From: STC-74 sp043756665
GTDB taxonomy: Bacteria; Patescibacteriota; Gracilibacteria; BD1-5; UBA2023
Length of the DNA: 7,821 nucleotides
NCBI GenBank assembly: GCA_043756665.1
Contig: JAYUQR010000123.1
Span: forward strand, 1-7,821
Direction: 5' to 3'
Below the pieces are notes generated by a model. It was not told the origin of the DNA and ran no database searches. It saw nothing but the letters and a program-made list of their open reading frames with translations. Shown one piece after another: positions 1 to 7,821 of the stretch (its first letter is position 1; every line of letters starts with the position of its first letter). The position numbers and the translations under genes are program-made.

Positions 1-2330
1 CGTATACGGAACTCGGAAGTACGTGGACAGATGATGTCGATGGGAGTGGAACTATCTATGGATGAGCCTACGGTATGCCTGGTTCATTTAACTTATCAGG
101 AAGTGTAAACACTGGAAGTGTAGGAAGTTATTCTTTATTCTATGTAAAGGTCGATAATGCAGGAAATACGGGAAGTGTGTCACGTACCGTGAATGTGGTA
201 GATACGACAGCACCTGTGGTGAGTCTCGTGGGAAGTGGAGTTGTGAATATGACACAAAGTGGAGTATTTACCGATCAGGGTGCAACATGGAGTGATGCGG
301 TTGATGGAACGGGAAGTATTGGAGGGTATAATAGTGGAAGCTTGGATGTGAATACCGCTGGAACCTATGTTATTGGGTATGTCTATGTCGATGCTGCAGG
401 AAATACGGGAAGTGTGTCACGTACGGTGAATGTTATTGCTCCCGATCTGACAGCTCCTATCGTAAGTCTTGTCGGTGTGAGTCCTGTGTCTGTCGAATAT
501 GCTTCATCATTTGTCGATCCAGGTGCTACTTGGACAGATAATGTCGATGGAACAGGAAGTATTGCCTCATTTAATAGTGGAAGTATCAACATAAATGTTC
601 TCTGAAGTTATGTTATTGAATATATCTATGTCGATGTCGGATGAAATACAGGAAGTGTGTCACGTACCGTGAATGTGGTAGATACGACTGCACCTGTGGT
701 GAGTCTCGTGGGGGGAAATCCTATAAGTCTCATTCTCGGTTCCACGTATACTGAGTCTGGGGCCCTCTGGACAGACAATGTTGATGGAAGTGGCTCTATA
801 GTAAGTCCTTATTCTGGAAGTGTGAATACATGAGCTATCGGAAGCTACATCCTCCAATATAGACAAATTGATACTTCTGGAAATACAGGAACGATATCTC
901 GTACTATAAATGTTCTCGGGGCACCTGATATAACTCCTCCGGTTGTTTCACTCAGTGGATCAGGTATAATAAATATAGAATTTGGTTCAGTATATACGGA
1001 ACTCGGTGCAACGTGGATGGATAACGTAGATGGAACGGGAAATACATTTGGATGAATATATGGGGCGCCAGGATCTTTCACGATAACAGGGAGTGTCAAT
1101 ACAGGAATTCTTTGAGGCTATACCATTACTTATAGAAAAATAGATAGCTCTGGAAATACTGGAAGTATGAATCGAACTGTGAATGTAGTCGATACAACAG
1201 TTCCGACAGCGATTCTTCAGTACTCCAATACAGGAATGACGAATGGAACAGTAACCGTCACTCTTACTGGTGCAAGTGAACCGATAAATATTCTCAACAA
1301 TAGCGGAAGTAATACCTACACATTCAGTTCAAATGGATCATTTACCTTTCTCTACTCTGACCTCTCGGGCAATACAGGAAGTAGTACTGCAACAGTTGCA
1401 AATATCGACATTACACCTCCGATGATAGTACTCAATGGAAGCTCAAATATAAGCGTATATCAGTGATCTGTATACGTAGATGCTGGGGCAACCGCGAATG
1501 ATAATGTTTCTTGAAATATCACGAACGCGCTCTCTGTATCGGGTTCGGTCAATACGAGTATTCTCTGAAACTATACTCTCTTATATACTGTAGTTGATGG
1601 GGTAGGAAATCTAGCGATTCCCGCTGTCCGTACTGTAGCTGTAATTGCCAATATTCCCGTGATTGAAACAGTAACAGGAGGTGGATGAGGTGGCGGGAGC
1701 AGCAGCATAGGGAGTATGATATCGTACGTCAATGCTGTCTTCGAAAGTGCACCGACTAGAATCACGACACAGATATCTCAAATCAGCTATGGGGAGAGCT
1801 CAATGACACTTTGATTGCCTTGACTCATGCGAATACTCAGAGAAAAAATAGAAAAAGAAAGTGCAAGAAATTATATGGAACCAGCAAATACAGTCCCTGC
1901 CATAAAAATAGTCACCTCAGAAAAAATCGGACCAAATATCGTAGAAATGATAGAAAAATGATATATTAGGAACGTAAAGGATCTTCGCCTTCAGGCAAAA
2001 ATCAGTCGAGCAGAATTCATAAAGATTATCTCTCTCATGAATGGATATACGGATGAAGGGCAGCAGTATAAAACGCCGTATAAAGACGTTTCTGATAATT
2101 CAGAATTTGCTAGATATATTGACTTCGCTCGTAGCAGGAGCTGGATCAATGCTAAGCAAGAATACTTCAGACCAGGTGACACAATAAGTCTCTGGGAAGC
2201 AACGAAAATCATGCGATCGATCACTGGATGAGCGATCCCAAAAAAAGATACAGATTCTCAGAAGAGCCTGAATCGAGAAGAAGCGATTAATATTATCTCA
2301 AAGGAATTATCCTGAAACGAACAGGGCTAG
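1..2330 (+). CDS. Repetitive Ig-like surface protein with SLH-like C-terminus (5' partial, UGA=Gly)
   Basis: One reading frame (codons from position 3) runs 775 codons to TAG at 2328-2330, interrupted only by TGA: 63, 603, 642, 831, 1053, 1113, 1464, 1512, 1566, 1686, 1812, 1821, 1959, 2229 and 2313. No TAA or TAG occurs before the end. The start lies outside the window. The first two thirds are Ig-like repeats of about 80 residues with recurring TAPVVSLVG, GATWTDNVDGTGSI, SYVI.Y.YVD and GNTGSVSRTVNV motifs, as in DUF5011/HYR-type bacterial surface domains. A run of seven Gly (one encoded by TGA) and three Ser near 1677-1706 leads to a C-terminal region with SLH-like features: KISRAEFIKII, then PYKDVSDNSEFARYIDFA followed by FRPGDTISLWEATKIM. 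SLH domains normally bind cell-wall polymers, so I infer an envelope-anchored, extracellular adhesin or S-layer-associated protein. The Ser/Gly/Thr/Asn/Val-rich, Cys-free repeats fit an extracellular location. Partner or ligand unknown. Confidence 0.88.
171..232 (+). repeat. Near-identical DNA block, copy 1 (partner 651-712)
   Basis: These 62 bases match 651-712 with a single difference (A at 209 against T at 689), 480 bases apart, a distance of two repeat units. The block encodes the end of one Ig-like unit (GSVSRTVNVV) and the start of the next (DTTAPVVSLV). The synonymous positions agree too, so this reflects recent duplication or gene conversion rather than protein-level selection alone. 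Confidence 0.9.
651..712 (+). repeat. Near-identical DNA block, copy 2 (partner 171-232)
   Basis: Second copy of the 62-base junction block of the Ig-like repeats, differing from 171-232 at one base. Part of the same motif (GGAAGTGTGTCACGTAC) also recurs near 408-424 in the intervening repeat. Confidence 0.9.
1953..2318 (+). other. SLH-like C-terminal anchoring region of the surface protein
   Basis: Three segments resemble S-layer homology motifs. About 1953-2048 gives GYIRNVKDLRLQAKISRAEF, matching the second half of an SLH motif. Bases 2073-2228 give a fuller copy (PYKDVSDNSEF..YIDFA, then YFRPGDTISLWEATKIM). Bases 2250-2318 carry only the ending (SLNREEAINIISKEL). Known SLH domains come in threes and bind pyruvylated secondary cell-wall polymers. 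The copies here are divergent, so polymer binding is inference. Confidence 0.6.
2327..2330. other. Shared CTAG: overlapping stop codons of convergent genes
   Basis: The palindrome CTAG holds TAG of the surface-protein gene on the plus strand (2328-2330) and TAG of uvrA on the minus strand (2329-2327). The two coding regions therefore overlap by four bases and there is no intergenic spacer. Confidence 0.93.
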
Positions 2331-5182
2331 ATCTGGATTTTCTTCTTCTCGATATATTTTCTGAGTGCTCTTGCCGTATGTGACTCCTCGATATCGAGGA
2401 GTTTTTTACGCGGTCAAGCGAATATGAGCTGCCCTCCGAGATCTCCACCGACAGGTCATATATCGATGATGGCATCACAATTAGCGATGATGTCGAGGTT
2501 ATGTTCGATGACAACGACACTATTTCCTTTCTGGACCAGTCGATCGAGGATATCGAGGAGCTTCTGGACATCAGAAAAATGGAGTCAAGTAGTTGGTTCA
2601 TCGAGGATATAGAGCGTCTTTCCGGTCGATCTTTTAGCAAGGTCGAATGCGAGCTTGATACGTTGGGCCTCTCCACCTGACAGTGTGGGTGCAGATTGTC
2701 CGAGTTTGATATATCCGAGTCCTACATCCTGGAGGACATCGAGCACTCGTGCGATCCGTGGAAACGCTATGAAAAATCAGAGAGCCTCCTCGATCGTCAT
2801 ATTGAGGATATCAGCGATATTTTTTCATTTGAATTTCACATCAAGAGTTTCATTATTATAACGAGTTCCTTCACATGATTCACATTCGACATAGACATCT
2901 GGGAGAAAATGCATCTCAATTTTTTTCACCCCTGAACCTTCACAAACCTCACATCGACCTCATTTGGTATTGAATGAGAATCTCCCCGGACCGTATCCTC
3001 GCTTCTGAGCATCATGAGAGGCTGCGAAAACCTCGCGAATGTAAGTAAAAACACCTGTATATGTTGCAATATTTGAGTGTGGTGTCTTTCCGATAGGGGA
3101 TTGATCGATAATAATCGCCTTGTCGATATACTCGAGTCACTCGATCGAACGATGTTTTCAGACATTTACGGCACTTCCGTGGAAATGTTCGAGAATTTTG
3201 TTCGATAGTATATCGACAATCAGTGATGACTTCCCTGATCCAGAAACACCCGTGACCACTGTCAAGCATCCGAGAGGGATACGAACATTGATATTTTTGA
3301 GGTTGTTCTCCTCTGCCCCGAAGATAGAGATGAATTCAGAAGATTTACGAGAAATAAAATTCTTTCGTTCTACTTTCTTTCTTCCTGAAAGATAATTTCC
3401 TGTCTCAGAAGTGGTATCATTCAGGATTTCTTCATAGGTGCCTGAGAATATAATCTCACCACCATGGACTCACGCCCTCGGACCGATATCAATGATATAG
3501 TCACTTTCATACATGATATCCTCATCATGTTCCACCACGATCACACTATTACCGATGCTTGCAAGGCGTTTGAGATTGGTTATGAGCATCTCATTATCTC
3601 GAGGGTGGAGTCAGATCGATGGCTCATCGAGAACGTAGATGATACCCTCGAGTCGTGTTCCTATCTGTGTTGCGAGTCGTATCCTCTGAGATTCACCTCC
3701 AGAGAGTGTATTCGCTCTTCGTGCGAGTGTCACATATTCGAGACCCACTCATGCGAGAAACTCCAGTCTTTCCACTATATTCTTTAATATACTTTCGACG
3801 ATAACTTTTTCCTCACTACTAAATACGAGCTCCGAAAAAAATAGTCTCGACTGTTCGACTGAGAGGGATGTGAGCTCACCGATATTCTTCTCACCAACTC
3901 GTACTCAGAGATATTCAGCCTTCAGTCTATGACCATGACATGTTCTGCAAACTTGTTCGGTGGCAAATGTGGAAATACGCTTAAAAAAAGTATCTGTTCC
4001 CATGTCTGATTCACGATAACGTCTCTCGAGATTCGGAATGAGTCACTCATACTTTGCTTTATGTGTTTTCCCTTCGTCAAATTTTCATATATAGTTTAAC
4101 TCAAAGGTTCATGGAACACCGAAAAGTATTTTCTCACGATCCTTCTGCGACAGCTCTCCATACATTATATCGGTCTTTATATCGTACTTCTGACACATTG
4201 CCTCGAGCACTGCAGTATAATACGGATGTGCATTCCAGGGAAGAAGAGCTCACTCAGAGAGTGAAAGTCGTGGATTCACGATATCCTCCTCTCGAAATGT
4301 CGTATAATTCCCTATTCCATGACAATCAGGACAGGCACCATGATGAGAATTAAATGAAAAATTGGAGATAGTTAGATTCTCCATAGAAAATCTGCATATT
4401 GGACATGAAGCATCTTCAAAAAAATCGATTCTTTTTTTTGTATCCAAACTGTAGAGACTCATCTTCCCTTCTCACTTATTAAAAGCAAGACTCACTGAGT
4501 CTTTGAAACGGGTATCAAAAAGTGATTTTTCTTCTTCAGATTTCTTTATAACGAGTCGATCGATTATGATAAATCCATTTCACATATACGATTCTTCCTG
4601 AAATTCATCGGCAACTGAGTAGAGGACGTTATCGATCTGGAATCGTACAAAACCAACATCAGCAACATACTTTGAGACCTCTGAAAGTGTCGAAAATGAT
4701 CGAAGAGGATCTATTGGTATACTGATATGAATCTTTTCGCCTTCGACATACTTCGACATAACTTCGACAACATCTCGCATGGTATGTTTTTTCAGAAGCA
4801 CATGAGGATGATTCGGACAGTATACCTTTCCTATTGTCGTATAGAGAAGCCTATAGTAATCATATACCTCCGTTATTGTTCCGACGGTCGACCGTGGATT
4901 GTTCGACACTGTTTTTTGATTTATGGCGATCGTTGGCGAAAGTCCTCGAATCTCGTCGACTCGAGTTTCATTGGATCCATCGGAAACAATCATACGCGCA
5001 TATGTAGAGAGGCTTTCGAGATACCGTTTCTGTCATTCCGCATAGAGCGTGTCGAAAGCGAGTGAGGATTTCCCAGATCCTGAAACGCCCGTCATTACCA
5101 CGAGCGTATTTTTTGGGATCTTGACACTGATATTTTTGAGATTATGAGTACGTGCACCGATAATCTCTATGATTTCTGACAT
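2327..5182 (-). CDS. uvrA: Excinuclease ABC subunit A (UvrA), UGA=Gly
   Basis: Complete at 951 residues (family about 940), ATG at 5182-5180, TAG at 2329-2327, with 19 in-frame TGA codons read as Gly. UvrA is the DNA-damage-sensing ATPase of nucleotide excision repair; it dimerises, loads UvrB onto lesions and acts in the cytoplasm on DNA. Both ABC modules are intact: Walker A GVSGSGKSS at about 32-40 and 645-653, signature LSGGE at 493-497 and 834-838, and Walker B DEP at 519 and 861. Cysteine pairs of the zinc modules are present (260/263 with 284/287; 744/747 with 767/770), plus CxxC at 412/415. TGA replaces invariant Gly in AEGQKRYLES (residue 50), DEPSIGLH (524) and DEPTTGLH (866). CGG encodes the Arg of NPRSTVGT (97). 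It starts 2 nt after the comF-like stop with no visible Shine-Dalgarno sequence, so it is likely cotranscribed. Its 3' end overlaps the convergent surface gene. Confidence 0.97.
2384..2407 (+). terminator. Intrinsic terminator for the surface-protein gene, inside uvrA
   Basis: Bases 2384-2401 form a perfect 18-base palindrome (CTCCTCGATATCGAGGAG), giving a 7-bp GC-containing stem with an ATAT loop, followed directly by six T at 2402-2407. This is the layout of a rho-independent terminator for plus-strand transcription. It lies 54 bases past the surface gene's stop and within the uvrA reading frame, where it encodes LLDIEE. In the minus direction no T-run follows the hairpin, so it should be one-way. 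Not tested for folding energy. Confidence 0.75.
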
Positions 5183-5184
5183 GT

Positions 5185-5802
5185 TTAGTTATTAGATGCG
5201 ATAAACCAACCGATCACTTTCTTTGCCCCTGCGATTTTCAGTACCTCTGCACAGGCATTTGCCGTCGAGCCCGAAGAGATGACATCATCGATCAGTATGA
5301 CATTTTTTCAGGAGATTGAAAAATGATTCTTCATTCTAAAGGCATTTTTTTTATTTGCAAGACGAGAATTACGGGAAAGTTTTGATTGTCGAAATCGAAA
5401 TGAGGTGGTCAGTATTTTTCTATAAGGGATTCCTGTGGCTTCTGATACTTTTTGAGAGAGAAGTCAGATATGATCAAATCCACGCATAAAGTAGCGACTC
5501 CAGTGCATTGGAACAGGGACAATAACCCACTCTGTACCGTCATTCGAAAAGACATCACAGTTATTGGAAAGAGCGATGAAATATTCTGATAATTGTACAG
5601 CATACTCGCGTTCCGAATGATATTTAAATCTCTCAATTATTGCTTTTGTATACTTATATTCACTCGCTACCCATATCTGATCCAGATAGAATTGATCAAG
5701 TTCATTTCTATAGTGATTCCCGAGCTCCTGTATGGATACTGTATTCGTCGGCGAGTGGCGTGAATCAAAAAATATAGATGCTAGAAATTTGAAGATCCAC
5801 AT
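5185..5802 (-). CDS. ComF family protein (phosphoribosyltransferase fold), lacking zinc ribbon
   Basis: 205 residues from ATG at 5802 to TAA at 5187-5185, with TGA read as Gly at 5464 (residue 113) and 5308 (165). The C-terminal half carries the PRPP-binding loop, VILIDDVISSGST, with the Asp pair at 172-173, followed by NACAEVLKIAGAKKV. Upstream are the ComF hallmarks IVPVPMHWSRYFMRGFDHI and a QSKLSRNSRLANKKNAF segment. ComF proteins are needed for DNA uptake in naturally competent bacteria (cytoplasmic, linked to ssDNA import); the fold is also close to purine salvage enzymes. The usual N-terminal CxxC zinc ribbon is missing: the first 80 residues (MWIFKFLASIFFDSRHS on) contain no cysteine, though an IIERFKYHSERE segment matches the usual LKY region. 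The start was chosen because it follows the aminopeptidase stop by one base. Translational coupling with its neighbours is likely. Role in competence is inferred from family only. Confidence 0.88.
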
Positions 5803-5803
5803 A

Positions 5804-7222
5804 TTATTTCTTTGGTTTTTTCCCCAGTGAAAGGAGATACTCCGAAAGGATTTTTACTCACCAACCGGTTGCTCATTTTGGCATATAACCATGAGTCGTC
5901 TCACGATAGGCAGGACCAGCTATATCGAGGTGGGTAAGTTTCGCCCTTCCTTGAAAATAAGAGAGGAATGCTCATCCTACCGATGATCCAGCCTTTTCAG
6001 AACGTGCAACATTTTTGAGATCAGCAATGTCCGTTTTGAGTGACTTTTTGAGTTTTTCATTCATAGGGAGTCTCCATACTGGTTCATATAGACTCTTAGA
6101 ATTCATCAATGACTGAATTACTATTTCATCATCACCCATGATACCAGCAATATCATGCCCGAGTGCATAGACGCAGGCTCCAGTAAGTGTTGCCATAGTG
6201 ACAATGTGTTCTGGCGAGTAATTCTTCTCAACATAGGACATGACATCAGCAAGAACAAGCCTTCCCTCAGCATCAGTATGATGTATTTCGACTGTTACGC
6301 CATTATATGCTTTATAAATATCGAGTGGCTTGAATGCTTTTCCATTGATGACATTTTCTGTAATACCAAGTCCGATGATGAGGTTACATGGGATATTTTC
6401 GATACCGTCGAGATATTCTGCAACCCCGAGCATCCCTGCAGCTCCAGACATATCACACTTCATATCGAGCATGCCTGTATCAGGTTTTATCTGGAGACCA
6501 CCTGCATCAAACGTAACTCCTTTTCCGATAAGTGCATACGTATCGAGTTTTTTTTCACTGATACGTTCGAGGATAACCATATATGGAGGATAGTCACTCC
6601 CTGCACCGACAGCGAGGAGGAGATTACACCCGAGTTTTTTGAGTCATTTTTGATCGATAACGGTGAGTTGAAAATGTTTCCATGGATAACTTTCTATATA
6701 TTTCACAAACTCCTCAGGGCGAGAGTCTGTCGGAGGGAGATTGATGATGTCTCGAGTACGGATTATGGCAGTCAAAAGCCTCACTTGTTCCTCATATTTC
6801 TTTTTATGTTTTTCAGGGAAAAAAATGCCTCGGGTTTTTTCCTCTTTTTTTGAGAGAAACGCATCATAAGTATATGTGGATAGTGTATATGCCTCGAGAG
6901 CGTCTGAAAAGTCTCCTACAGGGATATAAAGTGTGTTTTTATCGATTTTTCGCATTGCCTCAGAACGGTCATCCATGAGGGTAGCATGTTGAGGAAAGAA
7001 TACAATTGTTTTTTCTGATCCAAAGAATGATTCATAAAAGTACATCGATTTTTCACGAATATTTTCTTTTTTTTCAATATTATTCGATAGTACCTCCAGA
7101 AATGATGTACTGAAACCGAGTGTACGATAGTATTCTATTGATGTATGATCGATGATTTCGAGGAGGAGTGTTGTATATTCAGTATCTTTGAGTGAATAGA
7201 TGAGGGAGATCGGAAATTGCAT
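5804..7222 (-). CDS. pepA: Leucyl aminopeptidase, peptidase family M17 (UGA=Gly)
   Basis: 472 residues from ATG at 7222 to TAA at 5806-5804, with four TGA codons (6644, 5972, 5873, 5858) read as Gly. The family removes N-terminal residues from peptides using two divalent metals, usually as a cytosolic hexamer. Metal and catalytic positions match E. coli PepA: K234, D239, K246, D257, D317, E319 and R321, in the motifs GKGVTFDAGG, KCDMSGAAG and TDAEGRLVLAD. The C-terminus has HLDIAGPAY and PKGATGWGVKIL, where TGA supplies Gly 450 and Gly 455. Two departures from consensus: the Asn before TDAEGR is His (315), and the second Gly of the usual CDMGGAA is Ser (259). The N-terminal 200 residues are divergent, as is common in M17. 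The start is fixed by in-frame stops at 7235 and 7241 just upstream; no Shine-Dalgarno sequence is visible. It follows the membrane gene by 18 nt and precedes comF by 1 nt. In a cell with few biosynthetic genes it would supply amino acids from peptides (inference). Confidence 0.95.
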
Positions 7223-7240
7223 GGTATAAAAGTATTAGAT

Positions 7241-7821
7241 CTAATTTTTTTTGAACCGAAAATATGAGAGGAAAAACAAAACTGCAAGTCAAAATACACA
7301 TGAAGAAATCATGAATAGAATTTCCGATCACCATCATATGAAAAATATGGAATAAATCGAGTAAATACCACTAAACAATATTGCAGAATAATGCAGAATC
7401 ATAAAATCATACTCATATTGTTCTTCCCAAAAATATGTGAGTGATATGAGTAGGAATGGAAGAAAAAACACAAACATCAGTACAGGAAATATAGAATGAG
7501 TAGAAAGGAGTGATATAAAGAAAATAGAGTAGAGAAAAAATATGAGTGCGAGTCCAATTCCATAGGAAATGTAGTTCGAGAATCGAATATGTATGGAAAA
7601 TAAAAAAAGTATAATTATAATCAAAAGAAGACATGGAAGTGTGATGTGAATAAATATTGAGTATACAAGAAATGGTATACCCAAAAGCACCACTGAGAGT
7701 GAAAAAAAACGAATATTCATTATATATCGAGAAAAAATAGAGATTTTAGGAAAATATTCGAAGAAAAAAACTCCAGAAAGAGTCGAAATAGTGATAAAGA
7801 GATCGAGAACTGAGGTTCTGA
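7241..7821 (-). CDS. Polytopic membrane protein of unknown function (5' partial, UGA=Gly)
   Basis: The frame is open from the window edge to TAG at 7243-7241, giving 192 visible residues with TGA read as Gly at 7334, 7328 and 7289. I do not recognise a family. The protein is extremely rich in Phe, Ile, Leu, Tyr and Ser and shows about seven hydrophobic stretches, including LDLFITISTLSGVFFFEYF, FFSLSVVLLGIPFLVYSIF, LPCLLLIIIILFLF, YGIGLALIFFLYSIFFISLL, FPVLMFVFFLPFLLISL, FMILHYSAILFSGIYSIY and ILFMISSCVFGLAVLFFL. It ends in a short basic tail (RFKKN), which suggests a cytoplasmic C-terminus. An ATG at 7720 is a possible start, but the frame continues upstream with a further likely membrane helix and no other ATG, GTG or TTG before the edge, so the true start is probably beyond the window. 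It shares its strand and frame with pepA 18 nt downstream, so it is likely the preceding gene of the same transcript. Confidence 0.7.

Larger units (their letters stand above)
3..1655 (+). repeat. Tandem Ig-like (DUF5011/HYR-type) domain repeats
   Basis: Units begin at the D(T/L/I)T.P motif: a partial unit before 201, then 201-443, 444-680, 681-926, 927-1190, 1191-1406 and 1407 to about 1655, so unit lengths range from 216 to 264 bases. Units 201-1190 are close relatives. The unit at 1191-1406 lacks the GATW.DNVDG core and looks like a different Ig-like subtype. The last unit (1407 on) returns to the first type but is more divergent, with DAGATANDNVSGNI. Domain identity is inferred from motif pattern only. 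Confidence 0.8.

Noticed and set aside
3..1655. CRISPR-like or non-coding tandem repeat array
   Set aside because: Units are 216-264 bases, diverged in a protein-coding pattern and in one open frame; they are domain repeats, not short direct repeats with spacers.
2235..2290. Possible minus-strand terminator for uvrA (weak GATTC/GAATC stem before a run of seven T)
   Set aside because: The stem is only about five base pairs with a long loop and distance before the T-run, and lies inside the surface-gene coding region; too weak to call.
2293..2676. Minus-strand open frame of 127 codons, Ser/Arg-rich
   Set aside because: It lies in a different frame from uvrA across the conserved C-terminal ABC module, and its low-complexity composition is typical of an out-of-frame reading.
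2926..3269. Overlapping minus-strand frames within uvrA (2926-3165 and 3012-3269)
   Set aside because: The true uvrA frame here gives IIIDQSPIGKTPHSN and the zinc-module cysteines without a frameshift; the others are shadows.
3464..3787. Plus-strand open frame of 107 codons
   Set aside because: Antisense to the central ATPase part of uvrA (signature, Walker B and D-loop region); a shadow of that gene's codon use.
6155..6853. Plus-strand open frame of 232 codons, Cys/His-rich
   Set aside because: It is antisense to the M17 peptidase, whose active-site motifs and length are intact on the minus strand. The translation has no recognisable domain.
7718..7730. TATAAT-like hexamer overlapping the ATG at 7720 on the minus strand
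   Set aside because: It overlaps the candidate start itself, has no clear -35 partner, and the frame stays open upstream with a probable membrane helix; chance in AT-rich sequence.
1..7821. A cluster of pseudogenes broken by many stop codons
   Set aside because: Every interruption is TGA, none is TAA or TAG, and no frameshift is needed. The protein motifs continue across each TGA and expect Gly there.

Overview
The window comes from a bacterium that reads UGA as glycine, most likely a Gracilibacteria/BD1-5-type member of the Patescibacteria (CPR). Under the standard code every gene here looks broken. Reading TGA as Gly turns the window into five long uninterrupted genes, with 43 in-frame TGA codons by hand count. 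All five end in TAA or TAG, never TGA. Several TGA codons sit at invariant glycines of UvrA and of the M17 aminopeptidase. CGA and CGG still fall on invariant arginines, which fits genetic code 25 better than the Absconditabacterales variant, in which those codons are believed to mean Trp.

Layout: positions 1-2330 (+) hold the C-terminal 775 codons of a large surface protein. It has about six and a half Ig-like repeats of the DUF5011/HYR kind, a poly-Gly/Ser linker and a C-terminal SLH-like region. It is convergent with a minus-strand cluster, and the two stop codons share the 4-bp palindrome CTAG. A perfect hairpin followed by six T, inside the 3' end of uvrA, looks like the plus-strand terminator.

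Read 5' to 3', the minus-strand cluster runs: a polytopic membrane protein of unknown function (7821-7241, start outside the window), an M17 leucyl aminopeptidase (7222-5804), a ComF-type phosphoribosyltransferase-fold protein (5802-5185) and uvrA (5182-2327). Gaps are 18, 1 and 2 nt, so a single transcript is likely. No Shine-Dalgarno sequence is evident at any visible start.

Together the genes fit a small, gene-dense, host-dependent cell: a repetitive envelope-anchored protein for surface contact, an aminopeptidase to use scavenged or turned-over peptides, a competence-type protein and nucleotide excision repair. The window is almost entirely coding, has no gene-free stretch over 300 bases, and shows no RNA gene, CRISPR array or mobile element. 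I see no clearly new system; the main point of interest is the recoding and the compaction around the convergent gene ends.
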